From Chryseobacterium jejuense (GTDB lineage Bacteria; Bacteroidota; Bacteroidia; Flavobacteriales; Weeksellaceae): a stretch of DNA of 64,000 nucleotides. Location of the stretch: contig NZ_JAGIPR010000004.1 in assembly GCF_017877355.1 (NCBI RefSeq), positions 310,001 to 374,000 on the forward strand, written 5' to 3'. Below are positions 8,051 through 17,035 of this stretch, one piece after another (the first letter of the stretch is position 1; each line of letters begins with the position of its first letter). The translations under genes were made by a program, and so were the position numbers. The notes beneath the pieces were generated by a model that did no database searches, was not told the DNA's origin, and worked only from the letters and a program-made list of their open reading frames with translations.

Positions 8051-10864
8051 TTAAATTACGATATTCACAATACGGTGAGGGACTACAATGATTTTTTTAG
8101 GAGTTTTACCCTCCAAAATCTGTTGCATTTTCTCATTTGAAATCACCAAATCTTCTACCTCCTTAGCAGATAATTGAGCTGAAAGAGAAATTTTGAACTT
8201 CATTCTACCATTTACGCTTACCGGATATTCAATTTCATCTTCAATCAGATAATCTTCGTTTAATGCCGGAAACTTCTCGAATTCGATAGATGTATCATGT
8301 CCTAATAAACTCCACAATTCTTCACAGATATGCGGTGCATATGGAGAGATGATAACGGCTAAAGGTTCTAAAATATTGCGCTTGTTACATTTTAATTTCT
8401 GAAGTTCATTTACAGCAATCATAAATGATGATACTGAAGTATTGAAAGAGAAGTTTTCAATATCGTAAACTACTTTCTTTATTAAGGTATGTAAAACTTT
8501 ATATTCCGCTTTTGTAGGTTCTTCTTCAGAAATTTCAAATACATCTCCGTTGAAATAAAGGTTCCAGAATTTTTTAAGAAAACCATATACTCCACTTAGC
8601 CCTTGTGTATTCCAAGGCTTGGATTGCTCTAATGGTCCTAAGAACATTTCATACAGTCTTAATCCGTCAGCTCCATATTCTTCACAGATGTCATCAGGGT
8701 TTACTACATTGTATTTAGACTTGGACATTTTCTCTACTTCACGGTCTGTGATGTATTTTCCATCTTCCAAAATAAATTCTGCATCTGCATAGTCTGGTCT
8801 CCATGCTTTGAATGCTTCAGTATCCAATTCATCAGATGTTCCCTTTAATAAGGCTACATCAACATGGATCTGTTGAGTCTGGTATTCGCTCGCTAAATTT
8901 TTAGATACATATTTATTAGTACCGTCAATTCTGTACACGAATGCACTCATCCCCAAGATCATTCCCTGATTGATTAATTTCTGGAAAGGTTCATCATGAT
9001 TGATATACCCTCTGTCTTTTAAGAACATATTCCAGAAGCGGGAATACAATAAGTGACCGGTTGCGTGCTCACTACCTCCTATATATAAGTCTACCTGTCC
9101 CCAATAGTCTGAAAGATTCTTTGCAGAGAACTCTCCATCATTTTGTGGATCCATATATCTAAGGAAATACCAAGAGCTTCCAGCCCAACCCGGCATTGTA
9201 GATAATTCTAATGGGAAAATAATTTTATCATCAATTAAATCTGTAGAAACCACCTTCTGGTTTACCTCATCCCATGCAAATGTTTTAGCATTTCCTAATG
9301 GTGGATCTCCATCTTCAGTTGGTAAATATTTTTCAACTTCAGGAAGTTCCAATGGTAACGCAGAAACTGGCAACGTGTATGGCATTCCATCCTTATAATA
9401 TATAGGAACCGGTTCTCCCCAATAACGCTGTCTTGAGAAAATGGCATCACGCTGTCTGTAATTCGTAGTTCCGTGACCGATACCTTTCGTTTCAATTTCT
9501 GAAATTATTTTTGACTTGGCATCATTATAACTTAGTCCGTTTAAGAAATCTGAGTTTACACAAACAGAGTCTTTAGAATCGAAAGAGTTTTCCTGAACGT
9601 CTTCTTCTGTTTCTACAACTTTTTTAATTTCTAAATTAAATTTCTTTGCAAATCTGTGATCACGCTCGTCATGTGCAGGAACTGCCATTACTGCTCCCGT
9701 TCCATAGCCCATCAATACATAATCTGAAATATAGATTGGCATTTTTTCTCCGCTGAACGGATTAATTGCATAACTTCCCGTGAAAGCTCCGCTAACGTTT
9801 TTCACGTCAGACATTCTATCTCTCTCGGTTTTTTTGGAAGTTTCTTCTATATAAGTATCTACTTCTACTTTTTGAGCAGCTGTAGTAATAGTATCTACTA
9901 AAGGATTTTCCGGTGCCAATACCATAAAGGTTGCTCCAAAAATGGTATCAGGTCTTGTTGTGAAAACTTCAACAACCTCATCATGACCTTCTACCTGGAA
10001 CTGAACCTGCGCTCCCTGAGATTTTCCGATCCAGTATTCCTGAGAATCTTTCAAAGGTTGTGGCCAGTCTAATGTAGAGAGACCTTGTAGTAATCTTTCA
10101 GAATATGCAGAGATTCTCATACTCCACTGCATCATTTTCTTTTGGAATACAGGGAATCCTCCTCTTTCAGATTTCCCGTCTTTTATCTCATCATTCGCTA
10201 AAACGGTTCCCAATGCAGGACACCAGTTTACAGTAGTCTCTGCTCTGTACGAAAGACGATAGTTTAATAAGATATCTTCTTTATCAATATCGGAAGCACT
10301 AGCCCATTCTTCTGCAGTGAAATTTAATTCATCATTTTGATTGGCATTTAAGCCTTCTGTACCTTTTTGTTCAAAATGTTGGATTAAGGTATCAATAGCT
10401 TCTGCCTTATCTGTATTTTTATTATACCAAGAATGATACAGTTCAATAAAGATCCACTGTGTCCATTTATAATAAGATGCATCAGAAGTTCTTACTTCTC
10501 TGCTCCAATCGAATGAGAATCCGATTTTTCTTAACTGCTCTTCGTATCTGTTGATATTTTGTTCTGTAGTGATTGCCGGATGCTGCCCTGTCTGGATTGC
10601 ATACTGCTCAGCAGGAAGCCCAAAGCTGTCATAACCTACCGGATGGAGAACGTTAAACCCTTGGTGTCTTTTATATCTCGCATAGATATCTGACGCAATA
10701 TACCCCAGTGGATGTCCTACGTGAAGTCCTGCTCCGGATGGGTACGGAAACATATCGAGTACATAAAATTTAGGTTTATCGGTATTATTGGAGGTTTTAT
10801 AGGTTTGATTGTCCTCCCAGTATTTCTGCCACTTTTTTTCTATCTGCTGATGATCGTAAAACAC
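8051..10864 (-). CDS. leuS: leucyl-tRNA synthetase
   Basis: 937 residues. It charges tRNA-Leu. Class I signatures are present: HVGH at 48-51 (after FPYPSGAGL) and KMSKS at about 712-716. The editing (CP1) domain is seen between, with TTRPDTIFGATFMVLAPE and GYGTGAVMAVPAHDERDH. The anticodon-binding and C-terminal domains follow. The start is a GTG at 10864; it matches the family N-terminus (YDHQQIEKKWQKYWE), and no upstream ATG fits better. It is a single-gene unit with a promoter box at 10927-10934. I see no clear terminator in the 240 nt before exbB. Confidence 0.97.
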   Translation of the reverse strand: MFYDHQQIEKKWQKYWEDNQTYKTSNNTDKPKFYVLDMFPYPSGAGLHVGHPLGYIASDIYARYKRHQGFNVLHPVGYDSFGLPAEQYAIQTGQHPAITTEQNINRYEEQLRKIGFSFDWSREVRTSDASYYKWTQWIFIELYHSWYNKNTDKAEAIDTLIQHFEQKGTEGLNANQNDELNFTAEEWASASDIDKEDILLNYRLSYRAETTVNWCPALGTVLANDEIKDGKSERGGFPVFQKKMMQWSMRISAYSERLLQGLSTLDWPQPLKDSQEYWIGKSQGAQVQFQVEGHDEVVEVFTTRPDTIFGATFMVLAPENPLVDTITTAAQKVEVDTYIEETSKKTERDRMSDVKNVSGAFTGSYAINPFSGEKMPIYISDYVLMGYGTGAVMAVPAHDERDHRFAKKFNLEIKKVVETEEDVQENSFDSKDSVCVNSDFLNGLSYNDAKSKIISEIETKGIGHGTTNYRQRDAIFSRQRYWGEPVPIYYKDGMPYTLPVSALPLELPEVEKYLPTEDGDPPLGNAKTFAWDEVNQKVVSTDLIDDKIIFPLELSTMPGWAGSSWYFLRYMDPQNDGEFSAKNLSDYWGQVDLYIGGSEHATGHLLYSRFWNMFLKDRGYINHDEPFQKLINQGMILGMSAFVYRIDGTNKYVSKNLASEYQTQQIHVDVALLKGTSDELDTEAFKAWRPDYADAEFILEDGKYITDREVEKMSKSKYNVVNPDDICEEYGADGLRLYEMFLGPLEQSKPWNTQGLSGVYGFLKKFWNLYFNGDVFEISEEEPTKAEYKVLHTLIKKVVYDIENFSFNTSVSSFMIAVNELQKLKCNKRNILEPLAVIISPYAPHICEELWSLLGHDTSIEFEKFPALNEDYLIEDEIEYPVSVNGRMKFKISLSAQLSAKEVEDLVISNEKMQQILEGKTPKKIIVVPHRIVNIVI

Positions 10865-10926
10865 TTTATATATATGTTATATGTTAGACTTTAATATTGA
10901 ATTGTTTTTCTTTTAAACAAGACTCA

Positions 10927-10934
10927 CAAAAATA
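10927..10934 (-). promoter_or_regulatory. -7 box TATTTTTG of leuS
   Basis: CAAAAATA on plus, 62 nt upstream of the GTG start. Confidence 0.45.
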
Positions 10935-10993
10935 ATGATTTTAAAGGAAATAGAAATTTAATTTATGATGAATTGCAATTCCCCGTTAAACAG

Positions 10994-11021
10994 AAAGGTC
11001 CCACCCGAAGATGAGACCTTT
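10994..11021 (-). terminator. UUCG-capped terminator hairpin of the lipoprotein gene
   Basis: On minus, a 12-bp stem with G-U pairs (AAAGGTCTCATC / GGTGGGACCTTT) closed by a TTCG tetraloop, 25 nt past the stop at 11047. The following T-run is weak. Confidence 0.7.
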
Positions 11022-11046
11022 ATTTACTATATCCTGAAGTATACTA

Positions 11047-11526
11047 TTAAGGTTTAGGGCTTACCCTTTTAAACGTAACAGTTCTTGTTTTGTATATTGT
11101 AGGATCTTCGGTTTCTACTCTTATTGATAAGTTGAGCGTAGTTGCATCCAGGGTAACAACTTTTGTATTTTCTGGCGCTACCACTCCCTGATATTTCAAT
11201 TGAAGAGCCTTACTGCTCTTGTCATACGAGTAGGTAAAGTTTTTATCAGGTAAAATATTACAAGCCGTTCCCGTAATAGGATCCTCCACATCTATTCTTT
11301 TCCCGGTTGTCTCTGTACTGAACCACCATCTGGATTGTTTCTGACAGTCGGTATAAGTAATCACATCTGAAATTGGTTGCTCACCTACCTCAACAGTAGT
11401 AACCACCTCTTTTTGCGGTTGCCAGAATCCAATAATCGGTTCTTCTATAACAATTTCGTTGCTATTATTACATCCGGTGGTTACCAATAATGATAAACCA
11501 AAAAATAGTAGTGCTAATTTCTTCAT
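11047..11526 (-). CDS. lipocalin-like lipoprotein of unknown function
   Basis: 159 residues. The signal peptide ends in a lipobox (LLVTTGC, Cys about 19). The mature protein begins IIGFWQPQKEVVTT after the linker and contains alternating beta-type segments (KVVTLDATTLNLSIRVE, KTRTVTFKRV), as in the lipocalin-like lipoproteins common in Bacteroidetes. The family assignment is by general shape only. Single gene, ending at a UUCG hairpin. Confidence 0.75.
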   Translation of the reverse strand: MKKLALLFFGLSLLVTTGCNNSNEIVIEEPIIGFWQPQKEVVTTVEVGEQPISDVITYTDCQKQSRWWFSTETTGKRIDVEDPITGTACNILPDKNFTYSYDKSSKALQLKYQGVVAPENTKVVTLDATTLNLSIRVETEDPTIYKTRTVTFKRVSPKP

Positions 11527-11701
11527 AGATCAATTTTTTCAAGGGCTAAAATTATAATTTTTTTGATTTATATTACTATTTTTTATGAAAAATTATTTTA
11601 TCAGCTTTTATTTATACATATTTTAAAACTAAAAGAGACCATATTGCCTTTATTTAACAAATATTGAACATTCGAAAACACCTCTGTTTTATTAAAAAAG
11701 T

Positions 11702-11709
11702 TATTTTTG
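11702..11709 (+). promoter_or_regulatory. -7 box TATTTTTG of the acyltransferase operon
   Basis: Matches TAnnTTTG, 15 nt upstream of the ATG at 11725. Confidence 0.5.
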
Positions 11710-11724
11710 TAGTAAAGAAAAAAA

Positions 11725-12702
11725 ATGCAAGATATAACGAAAAACAATTTTGACTTCATCCGTGTTCTCCTCGCTTTTATTGTATTTGTGGGACATTTGG
11801 GTGCTTTAAGTGCTTCTGAAAAGCTTTCTTTTTTAACACATAGCCCTGTTGAACTCGCAGTTTTCTCGTTTTTCATTGTAAGTGGATTCTTAATTGCAAG
11901 AAGCTACGAAAGGTCTTCCAGTCTAAAAAGTTATGCAAAAAAAAGATTCAATAGAATTGTTCCTGCTTACTTACTTGTTGTATTTCTTTGTGCTACCCTC
12001 CTAAGCTTGGTAAGCACCCTACCTATCTCTGAATATTTTGGTAATACACAGGTTTATAAATACCTGTTCTGGAACTCAATATTCCTCAACTTTAAGGCTC
12101 CGTGGCTTCCGGGTGTATTTGGAAACCAGGCTGTAAACGGAGCACTATGGACGCTTAAGATCGAAATGTGCTTTTATATAGCCGTTCCGCTCATGTTTTT
12201 ACTGTTTGGGAAAAACAATAAATACCGTACCATTAGCCTGATCGTACTGTATTTTCTTTCTCTGGTTTATCTGAATTATTTCGAAATGGCCGGAAAAGCA
12301 GCACTTTCCAGACAGCTTCCTGGCTCATTATGTTATTTTATCGGCGGAATGCTTCTGTATTTTCACTTTGATAAGTTTATTCAATATAAAAATATTCTTT
12401 TCATCACTGCTATCGTTACGGTTTGGATTGATCTTATTTTTGAAATAAAGCTTTTCTCACCCATAATGATTAGTATTATTGTTCTGTATATTGCCTACTC
12501 CTTCAAGTTCCTGAATAATTTCGGAAAATATGGGGATTTCACGTACGGAATTTATATCTTCCACTTCCCTATCATCAGAGTATTTGCAACTTTGGGCCTT
12601 TTTGCCAACTACAATCCTTATATCATTAGCATTCTATGCATGTTTGTTGTTATTGGAGTAGGAATTGCTTCATGGCACCTGTATGAAAAAAGATTTTTAT
12701 AA
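11725..12702 (+). CDS. acyltransferase 3 family membrane protein
   Basis: 325 residues with about ten hydrophobic segments. The N-terminal motif NNFDFIRVLLAFIVFVGHLG is typical of the acyltransferase 3/OafA-NolL family, with the catalytic-type His in VGH. Later blocks (GALWTLKIEMCFYIAVPL and YGIYIFHFPIIR) are also family features. These proteins acetylate or otherwise acylate surface sugars at the inner membrane. Followed 25 nt later by a glycosyltransferase, so a role in modifying lipopolysaccharide or another envelope glycan is likely but the substrate is unknown. Confidence 0.9.
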   Translation: MQDITKNNFDFIRVLLAFIVFVGHLGALSASEKLSFLTHSPVELAVFSFFIVSGFLIARSYERSSSLKSYAKKRFNRIVPAYLLVVFLCATLLSLVSTLPISEYFGNTQVYKYLFWNSIFLNFKAPWLPGVFGNQAVNGALWTLKIEMCFYIAVPLMFLLFGKNNKYRTISLIVLYFLSLVYLNYFEMAGKAALSRQLPGSLCYFIGGMLLYFHFDKFIQYKNILFITAIVTVWIDLIFEIKLFSPIMISIIVLYIAYSFKFLNNFGKYGDFTYGIYIFHFPIIRVFATLGLFANYNPYIISILCMFVVIGVGIASWHLYEKRFL

Positions 12703-12727
12703 TTTTACATAATATTTTACCACACGA

Positions 12728-13483
12728 ATGAAAGACCTGGTCTCCATTATCACTCCCTGCTACAATTCTGCTGATTTTATAGAGGAAACGATACAATCTG
12801 TCCTTAGCCAAACCTATGAAAACTGGGAATGGCTGATTACTGATGACCTTTCTAAAGACAATACGGTTGAAATTATCAGGAAATATAATGATCCGAGAAT
12901 CAAGCTTCAGATTCTGGAGAAAAACGGTGGTGCAGGAAATGCAAGAAATAATAGCCTTGAAAGAGCCCAAGGCCGATATATTGCCTTTTTGGATTCTGAT
13001 GACTACTGGTATCCTGAATACCTTGAGACCATGACTAATTATATGCATGAACACAATGCTGAACTTGTATACTGTAATTATTCAAGGTGTGATGAGCATC
13101 TTCAACCTATATTAAAAGATTTTCTTGCAGATAAAGTGGTTACATTTTCTAATCTGTTGAAGACATGCCGACTGGCTCCTGTTTCTACGATGTATGATAC
13201 CAAAAGGGTTGGAAAGTTTCTATTTCCGGTAAAAAGTAAGCGCGAGGACCACGTCATGTGGCTAAATCTCCTTAAAGTAATTCCGGAAGGTATGCCTATC
13301 AACAAAACAATGGCGAAGTATAGAATGCGTGAGAACAGTGTTTCCAGAAAGAAAAAAAACATCATTAAAGATCAATATCTGGTATATAAAGATTTTATGG
13401 GATTCTCCACTTTAAAATCATTGTATTATACAGCAAACTGGGCTGTTAACGGATTCCTGAAATATTCAAAAATATTTAATTAA
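12728..13483 (+). CDS. family 2 glycosyltransferase
   Basis: 251 residues. GT-A fold signatures: LVSIITPCYNSADFIEETI at the N-terminus, WLITDDLSKDNT, then the metal-binding FLDSDDYW near residue 83. Length is that of a single catalytic domain with a short C-terminal tail and no membrane anchor. It lies between the acyltransferase and a hypothetical gene, whose ATG shares the last base of this stop (TAATG), so the three are an operon. Confidence 0.92.
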   Translation: MKDLVSIITPCYNSADFIEETIQSVLSQTYENWEWLITDDLSKDNTVEIIRKYNDPRIKLQILEKNGGAGNARNNSLERAQGRYIAFLDSDDYWYPEYLETMTNYMHEHNAELVYCNYSRCDEHLQPILKDFLADKVVTFSNLLKTCRLAPVSTMYDTKRVGKFLFPVKSKREDHVMWLNLLKVIPEGMPINKTMAKYRMRENSVSRKKKNIIKDQYLVYKDFMGFSTLKSLYYTANWAVNGFLKYSKIFN

Positions 13484-14109
13484 TGGAGTATTCAAAAGAA
13501 TTTAAAGCAGCGCTGAGTGCTTTTTCCAGCACAGAAAAGGATAAACTTATTTTCAGGCTTCTGAGAAAGGATAAATTATTATCAAAGAAACTGTATTTCG
13601 AACTTATTGATCCGGAAAATACCGATGATAAGAGAAATGCAATGGAAGAAAATGTAGAAGAAAAAATTATTTTAGCCTCGAAATATATTGGTAATACTAA
13701 ATATTTCCTGACCATTATCCGAAAAATAAGTGCAGAAATCACTGAGCATATCAAAATAACAACGGACAAATTCGGAGAAGTTTCACTGAATCTGCTGATG
13801 GTTGATAAGATTTTAGATTACAATAATGATCTGAGCAGACAGCGGTTTGATAATGTTTATAAACTTTACATTTATATCATCAATAAGATATTCAAATCCC
13901 TAACCTTAATTAAGAAGCTGGATGAAGATTACTGGATGGAATTTGATGACCTTTTAAAAACCATACAGCAAAAAATATCCGAAAACCATTATCTGCAAAA
14001 GCTATGTATCAATAATGGTCTTGATCTGAACTGGTTTGAATCTGACAACATTCCTGACAACATTGAACAAATCATGAAGGATATAAAAAGCCAGGGATTC
14101 TTAAGATAG
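13483..14109 (+). CDS. hypothetical protein in the acyltransferase-glycosyltransferase operon
   Basis: 208 residues, no recognised domain, no signal peptide or membrane segment. It is rich in Lys, Glu, Asp and Ile and looks mostly alpha-helical (for example DDLLKTIQQKISENHYLQKL). Its ATG overlaps the upstream stop by one base, implying coupled translation. Its last 9 nt overlap the end of convergent waaA, so there is no room for a separate terminator. Function unknown; context suggests a cytosolic partner in envelope glycan work. Confidence 0.75.
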   Translation: MEYSKEFKAALSAFSSTEKDKLIFRLLRKDKLLSKKLYFELIDPENTDDKRNAMEENVEEKIILASKYIGNTKYFLTIIRKISAEITEHIKITTDKFGEVSLNLLMVDKILDYNNDLSRQRFDNVYKLYIYIINKIFKSLTLIKKLDEDYWMEFDDLLKTIQQKISENHYLQKLCINNGLDLNWFESDNIPDNIEQIMKDIKSQGFLR

Positions 14110-15339
14110 AATTTCCTGAAGGATCATCTCTGTAGAATTAGGTTTCTCATCAACGAAATTCACCGCATTCTCAGACATTTCTGCAAGCTCTTCCTCATTA
14201 TCTTCATTAGCGAGGAATAAAACGAATTCTGCTGCAGTATATTCGTCTGCAAAAGATCTACCGCCATTCTTGTTGATAAGATCATCTGCTTCAGGATTCT
14301 TTTTATAATGATTTCCAAAGATAACCGGAACTCCGAATGTGGCAGCCTCAAGGATATTATGAAGTCCTGCATCATGAAACCCACCACCAACAACTGCTGC
14401 ATCAGCATAGGAATACAGTTTAGACAACAATCCTATACTATTAATAATTAAGATTTGAGAGTTTAAATTTACAGGTAGGGAATCTTTGATCTCACTATAT
14501 AATAAAGCATCGGGAAAGATATTTTTCAGATGCTCTACTCTCTTCAAATCATGAGGTGCAATAATTATTTTGACCGCATTATTTTTACGAGAAACCATTT
14601 CTGCAATTTTCTCTTCCGCCTGCCATGAACTCCCGAAAACAATTGCTTTATGACCACCTATAAAATCCTCAATATAATCCACATGATTATTACGGTTTCT
14701 TAGTTGTTTTACCCTGTCAAACCTGGTATCTCCAGTTACAGAAGATTTTACCAAGCCCACGCTTTTAGCCAAAGCAAGTGAAAATTGAGTCTGATGAAAG
14801 AACCAATCTACATTCTCCTTTAGCTCCTTTACAAACCATTTTCCGTAAGAGGTAAAAAACGACTGCCTCTCATAGAACAAGGCAGAAATCACATAGATCT
14901 TTGCATTTTTTTCTTTAAGTGCTTCAAGCAGATTATACCAATAATCATACTTCACCGTAAAAAATAGTTTAATATCAAATTGGGATATAAATTCTCTTAC
15001 AGTATTCTTTTTATCAAACGGCAGATAGCAAATCACATCTGCAATATGTTTCTTTTTAATTACATTTTCATATCCTGACGGAGAAAAGAACGTTATCAGA
15101 ATTTTATGATCGGAAAATTGACTTTTAAGTTTCTCCAACACAGGCAGTCCCTGTTCATATTCGCCTAAACTGGCGGCATGCATCCAGATCACCTTATCTG
15201 TTTTTGAAAAAGCAGATTTAACCTTATCCAAAGACTGTTTTCTTCCATCAACGCCTTTTTTAGTTTTATCATTAAATAATGAGAAAACCTTCATTCCAAA
15301 AATGAGAAGACTGATAAATATATTATAAAGTAAATTCAA
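14101..15339 (-). CDS. waaA: 3-deoxy-D-manno-octulosonic acid (Kdo) transferase
   Basis: 412 residues. It transfers Kdo to lipid A at the inner membrane. The GT30 features are an N-terminal membrane anchor (LLYNIFISLLIFGMKVFSLF), then VIWMHAASLGEYEQGLPVLE and, near the C-terminus, GGGFHDAGLHNILEAATFGV. The start is a TTG at 15339; it gives the usual Bacteroidetes WaaA N-terminus (NLLYNI...). It is downstream of the O-methyltransferase, NlpC/P60 and a tiny ORF, all on minus with short gaps. It overlaps the convergent hypothetical gene by 9 nt. Confidence 0.93.
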   Translation of the reverse strand: MNLLYNIFISLLIFGMKVFSLFNDKTKKGVDGRKQSLDKVKSAFSKTDKVIWMHAASLGEYEQGLPVLEKLKSQFSDHKILITFFSPSGYENVIKKKHIADVICYLPFDKKNTVREFISQFDIKLFFTVKYDYWYNLLEALKEKNAKIYVISALFYERQSFFTSYGKWFVKELKENVDWFFHQTQFSLALAKSVGLVKSSVTGDTRFDRVKQLRNRNNHVDYIEDFIGGHKAIVFGSSWQAEEKIAEMVSRKNNAVKIIIAPHDLKRVEHLKNIFPDALLYSEIKDSLPVNLNSQILIINSIGLLSKLYSYADAAVVGGGFHDAGLHNILEAATFGVPVIFGNHYKKNPEADDLINKNGGRSFADEYTAAEFVLFLANEDNEEELAEMSENAVNFVDEKPNSTEMILQEILS

Positions 15340-15369
15340 TTCTGATAGATCTAGTCGTTAGACTTTATT

Positions 15370-15447
15370 TTACTTTCCCGAAATGAAAACCCATATTACA
15401 ACCAGTAAAAGAGTATTCACAATTAATAACATGCTGGAAGTTTTCAT
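15370..15447 (-). CDS. possible 25-residue single-helix membrane peptide
   Basis: The frame encodes MKTSSMLLIVNTLLLVVIWVFISGK when joined (split here as MKTSSMLLIVNTLLL then VVIWVFISGK). The hydrophobic core spans about residues 6-23 with a Lys at each end, as in real small membrane proteins. It starts 3 nt after the NlpC/P60 stop and ends 30 nt before waaA, so it fits the operon. No homologue is recognised; it could be chance in an AT-rich gap. Confidence 0.45.
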   Translation of the reverse strand: MKTSSMLLIVNTLLLVVIWVFISGK

Positions 15448-15450
15448 GTT

Positions 15451-16167
15451 TTAAATAACACTTTTAAGAACTCTCAATTTATGAGTATGCTTATTCATTT
15501 CTTCATTAAAGATTCCGGTAGAATCCAAAGTATCAATTCTCACTTTTCCTGAGGCATGAATAATCTTCTGATTCTCGAGCATTATACCCACATGGATAAT
15601 CTTCCCATCAGCATTTTCAAAGAAGGCAAGATCTCCGGGCCTGGTTTCTTCTACAAAAGTAAGAGCCTCTCCTACTTCTGCCTGCTGCGAAGCATCTCTT
15701 GGAATCTTAATACCATGAACTTTGTAAACCAATTGAGTAAATCCGGAGCAGTCTACGGCAAAAAAACTTTTACCACCCCATAAATAAGGCACATTAAGGA
15801 ATTCTTTAGCAGTAAGAGCAACACTTTCCCTCACATCATGGCTTCTTCTTGAGGCTACCACAGGAAAGTCCACTTCAGACCCCATTGATAGTAAAGTTTT
15901 ACCGTCTTTCATCAATACAGAAGAAAAATCTTCCGTCACTACAGTCACTTTTCTATTGGCCAGTTCTTCATCTGTTACTGTTTTTAGCTGCTTGGTATCC
16001 ATCCATCCTTCATAGCCGTCATAGTGCATTTTTATTCTAGTCCAGTTTTTATTCACTTCTAAAATATCTACACTTTCTCCAAACAATATTTCTGTAACAA
16101 TTTCAGCCTTATCAGAACCTTCCGCACGAACCGGCGCTACTGTTACGATACAAATTCCTTTATTCAT
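15451..16167 (-). CDS. C40 (NlpC/P60) peptidase with N-terminal SH3 domains
   Basis: 238 residues. The N-terminal half looks like bacterial SH3 repeats (GICIVTVAPVRAE..., with YEGWMDTKQL closing the first), and the C-terminal half is the NlpC/P60 cysteine peptidase. Catalytic residues are visible: Cys in AVDCSGFTQLVYKVHG (about 140), His in GKIIHVGIML (about 192) and a third His in KIIHASG (about 204). The architecture is that of gamma-D-Glu-diaminoacyl endopeptidases (YkfC type), which cut cell-wall peptides. No signal peptide is seen, so it may recycle wall peptides in the cytosol. An in-frame ATG at 16176 would add three residues. Confidence 0.9.
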   Translation of the reverse strand: MNKGICIVTVAPVRAEGSDKAEIVTEILFGESVDILEVNKNWTRIKMHYDGYEGWMDTKQLKTVTDEELANRKVTVVTEDFSSVLMKDGKTLLSMGSEVDFPVVASRRSHDVRESVALTAKEFLNVPYLWGGKSFFAVDCSGFTQLVYKVHGIKIPRDASQQAEVGEALTFVEETRPGDLAFFENADGKIIHVGIMLENQKIIHASGKVRIDTLDSTGIFNEEMNKHTHKLRVLKSVI

Positions 16168-16253
16168 TTTATTCATTTAGAAATTAGGAAAATTAAGAGA
16201 TTTAGAAACTAAGCAATAATGTCATTTCTAAATCTCTTACTCTTTTCTTTTAA

Positions 16254-16901
16254 TTACTTCCTGCGAAGGAAGTTGACTCCATCACGCAAAGGTAAAATAA
16301 GATTTTCAAAATCTTCGTCTTTTGCCGCTAAATCATTCAATTCCTGAATAGACTGTGTAGATTTCAGCTTTGGATTTTCTTCCAGCACCTTCCCATACCA
16401 AAGAACATTATCAAACATCACTACTGATCCCGACTTTGTATGAGGTTTTATCAGTTTGAAATATTCGGCATAATTTTCTTTATCGGCATCTACAAAAATT
16501 AAATCAAAAAACTCATTTGTTTCTTTTAAAAACTCTTTGGCATCCTGAAGTTTAAAATCAATCTGAGCAGCATATTCACTGGATTCAAAATATTTCTTCG
16601 GCAGATAAGCCAGATCTTCATTCACATCCAAGGTAGTTATTCTACCATCTTTTGCCAATCCTGAAGCCAGGCACAAAGTAGCATATCCGGTAAATGTACC
16701 GATTTCAAGAATGCTTTTAGGTTGAAGCATCTGGGAGATGATCGTCAGCAATCTTCCCTGCTGATATCCTGAAATCATATGAGGCTGTGTAGTTTTCTGA
16801 TAAGTTTCTCTTCTCAGCTTTTTCAGAATTTCGGATTCTGAGGAAGCGTGTGCTTCCAAATATCTATCCATTTCAGGATTCTTTTCTTCAAAAAAACTCA
16901 T
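16254..16901 (-). CDS. class I SAM-dependent O-methyltransferase
   Basis: 215 residues. The SAM-binding motif is ILEIGTFTGYATLCLASGL (about residues 60-78), followed by the metal-binding block LIFVDADKENYAEYF and later VMFDNVLWYGKV, all as in the CCoAMT-like O-methyltransferase family. The substrate is unknown. It starts a minus-strand run leading to NlpC/P60 (77-nt gap) and waaA. A TAAATTTG box lies at 16918-16925. Confidence 0.92.
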   Translation of the reverse strand: MSFFEEKNPEMDRYLEAHASSESEILKKLRRETYQKTTQPHMISGYQQGRLLTIISQMLQPKSILEIGTFTGYATLCLASGLAKDGRITTLDVNEDLAYLPKKYFESSEYAAQIDFKLQDAKEFLKETNEFFDLIFVDADKENYAEYFKLIKPHTKSGSVVMFDNVLWYGKVLEENPKLKSTQSIQELNDLAAKDEDFENLILPLRDGVNFLRRK

Positions 16902-16917
16902 ACCATTTTAATTTAAA

Positions 16918-16925
16918 CAAATTTA
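16918..16925 (-). promoter_or_regulatory. -7 box TAAATTTG of the O-methyltransferase
   Basis: CAAATTTA on plus, 16 nt upstream of the ATG at 16901. Confidence 0.5.
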
Positions 16926-16975
16926 GGGATTTTAAAACTTTTTTGACCCTGGGCTTCGTTCAATATAAGATACAA

Positions 16976-17001
16976 AAAAGAGAGAAACTAATCTCTCTTT
17001 T
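16976..17001 (-). terminator. terminator of the bacteriocin-like peptide gene
   Basis: 10-bp stem AAAAGAGAGA / TCTCTCTTTT with a 6-nt loop, followed on minus by TTTTTTG. It is the second of two hairpins after the peptide stop. Confidence 0.8.
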
Positions 17002-17010
17002 CTTAGATAT

Positions 17011-17033
17011 ATTTTCTCTGAGGTAGAGAAAAT
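17011..17033 (-). other. hairpin just after the bacteriocin-like peptide stop
   Basis: 9-bp stem ATTTTCTCT / AGAGAAAAT with a 5-nt loop, 2 nt beyond the stop at 17036. It precedes the terminator and could protect the mRNA 3' end; that role is inference. Confidence 0.5.
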
Positions 17034-17035
17034 CA

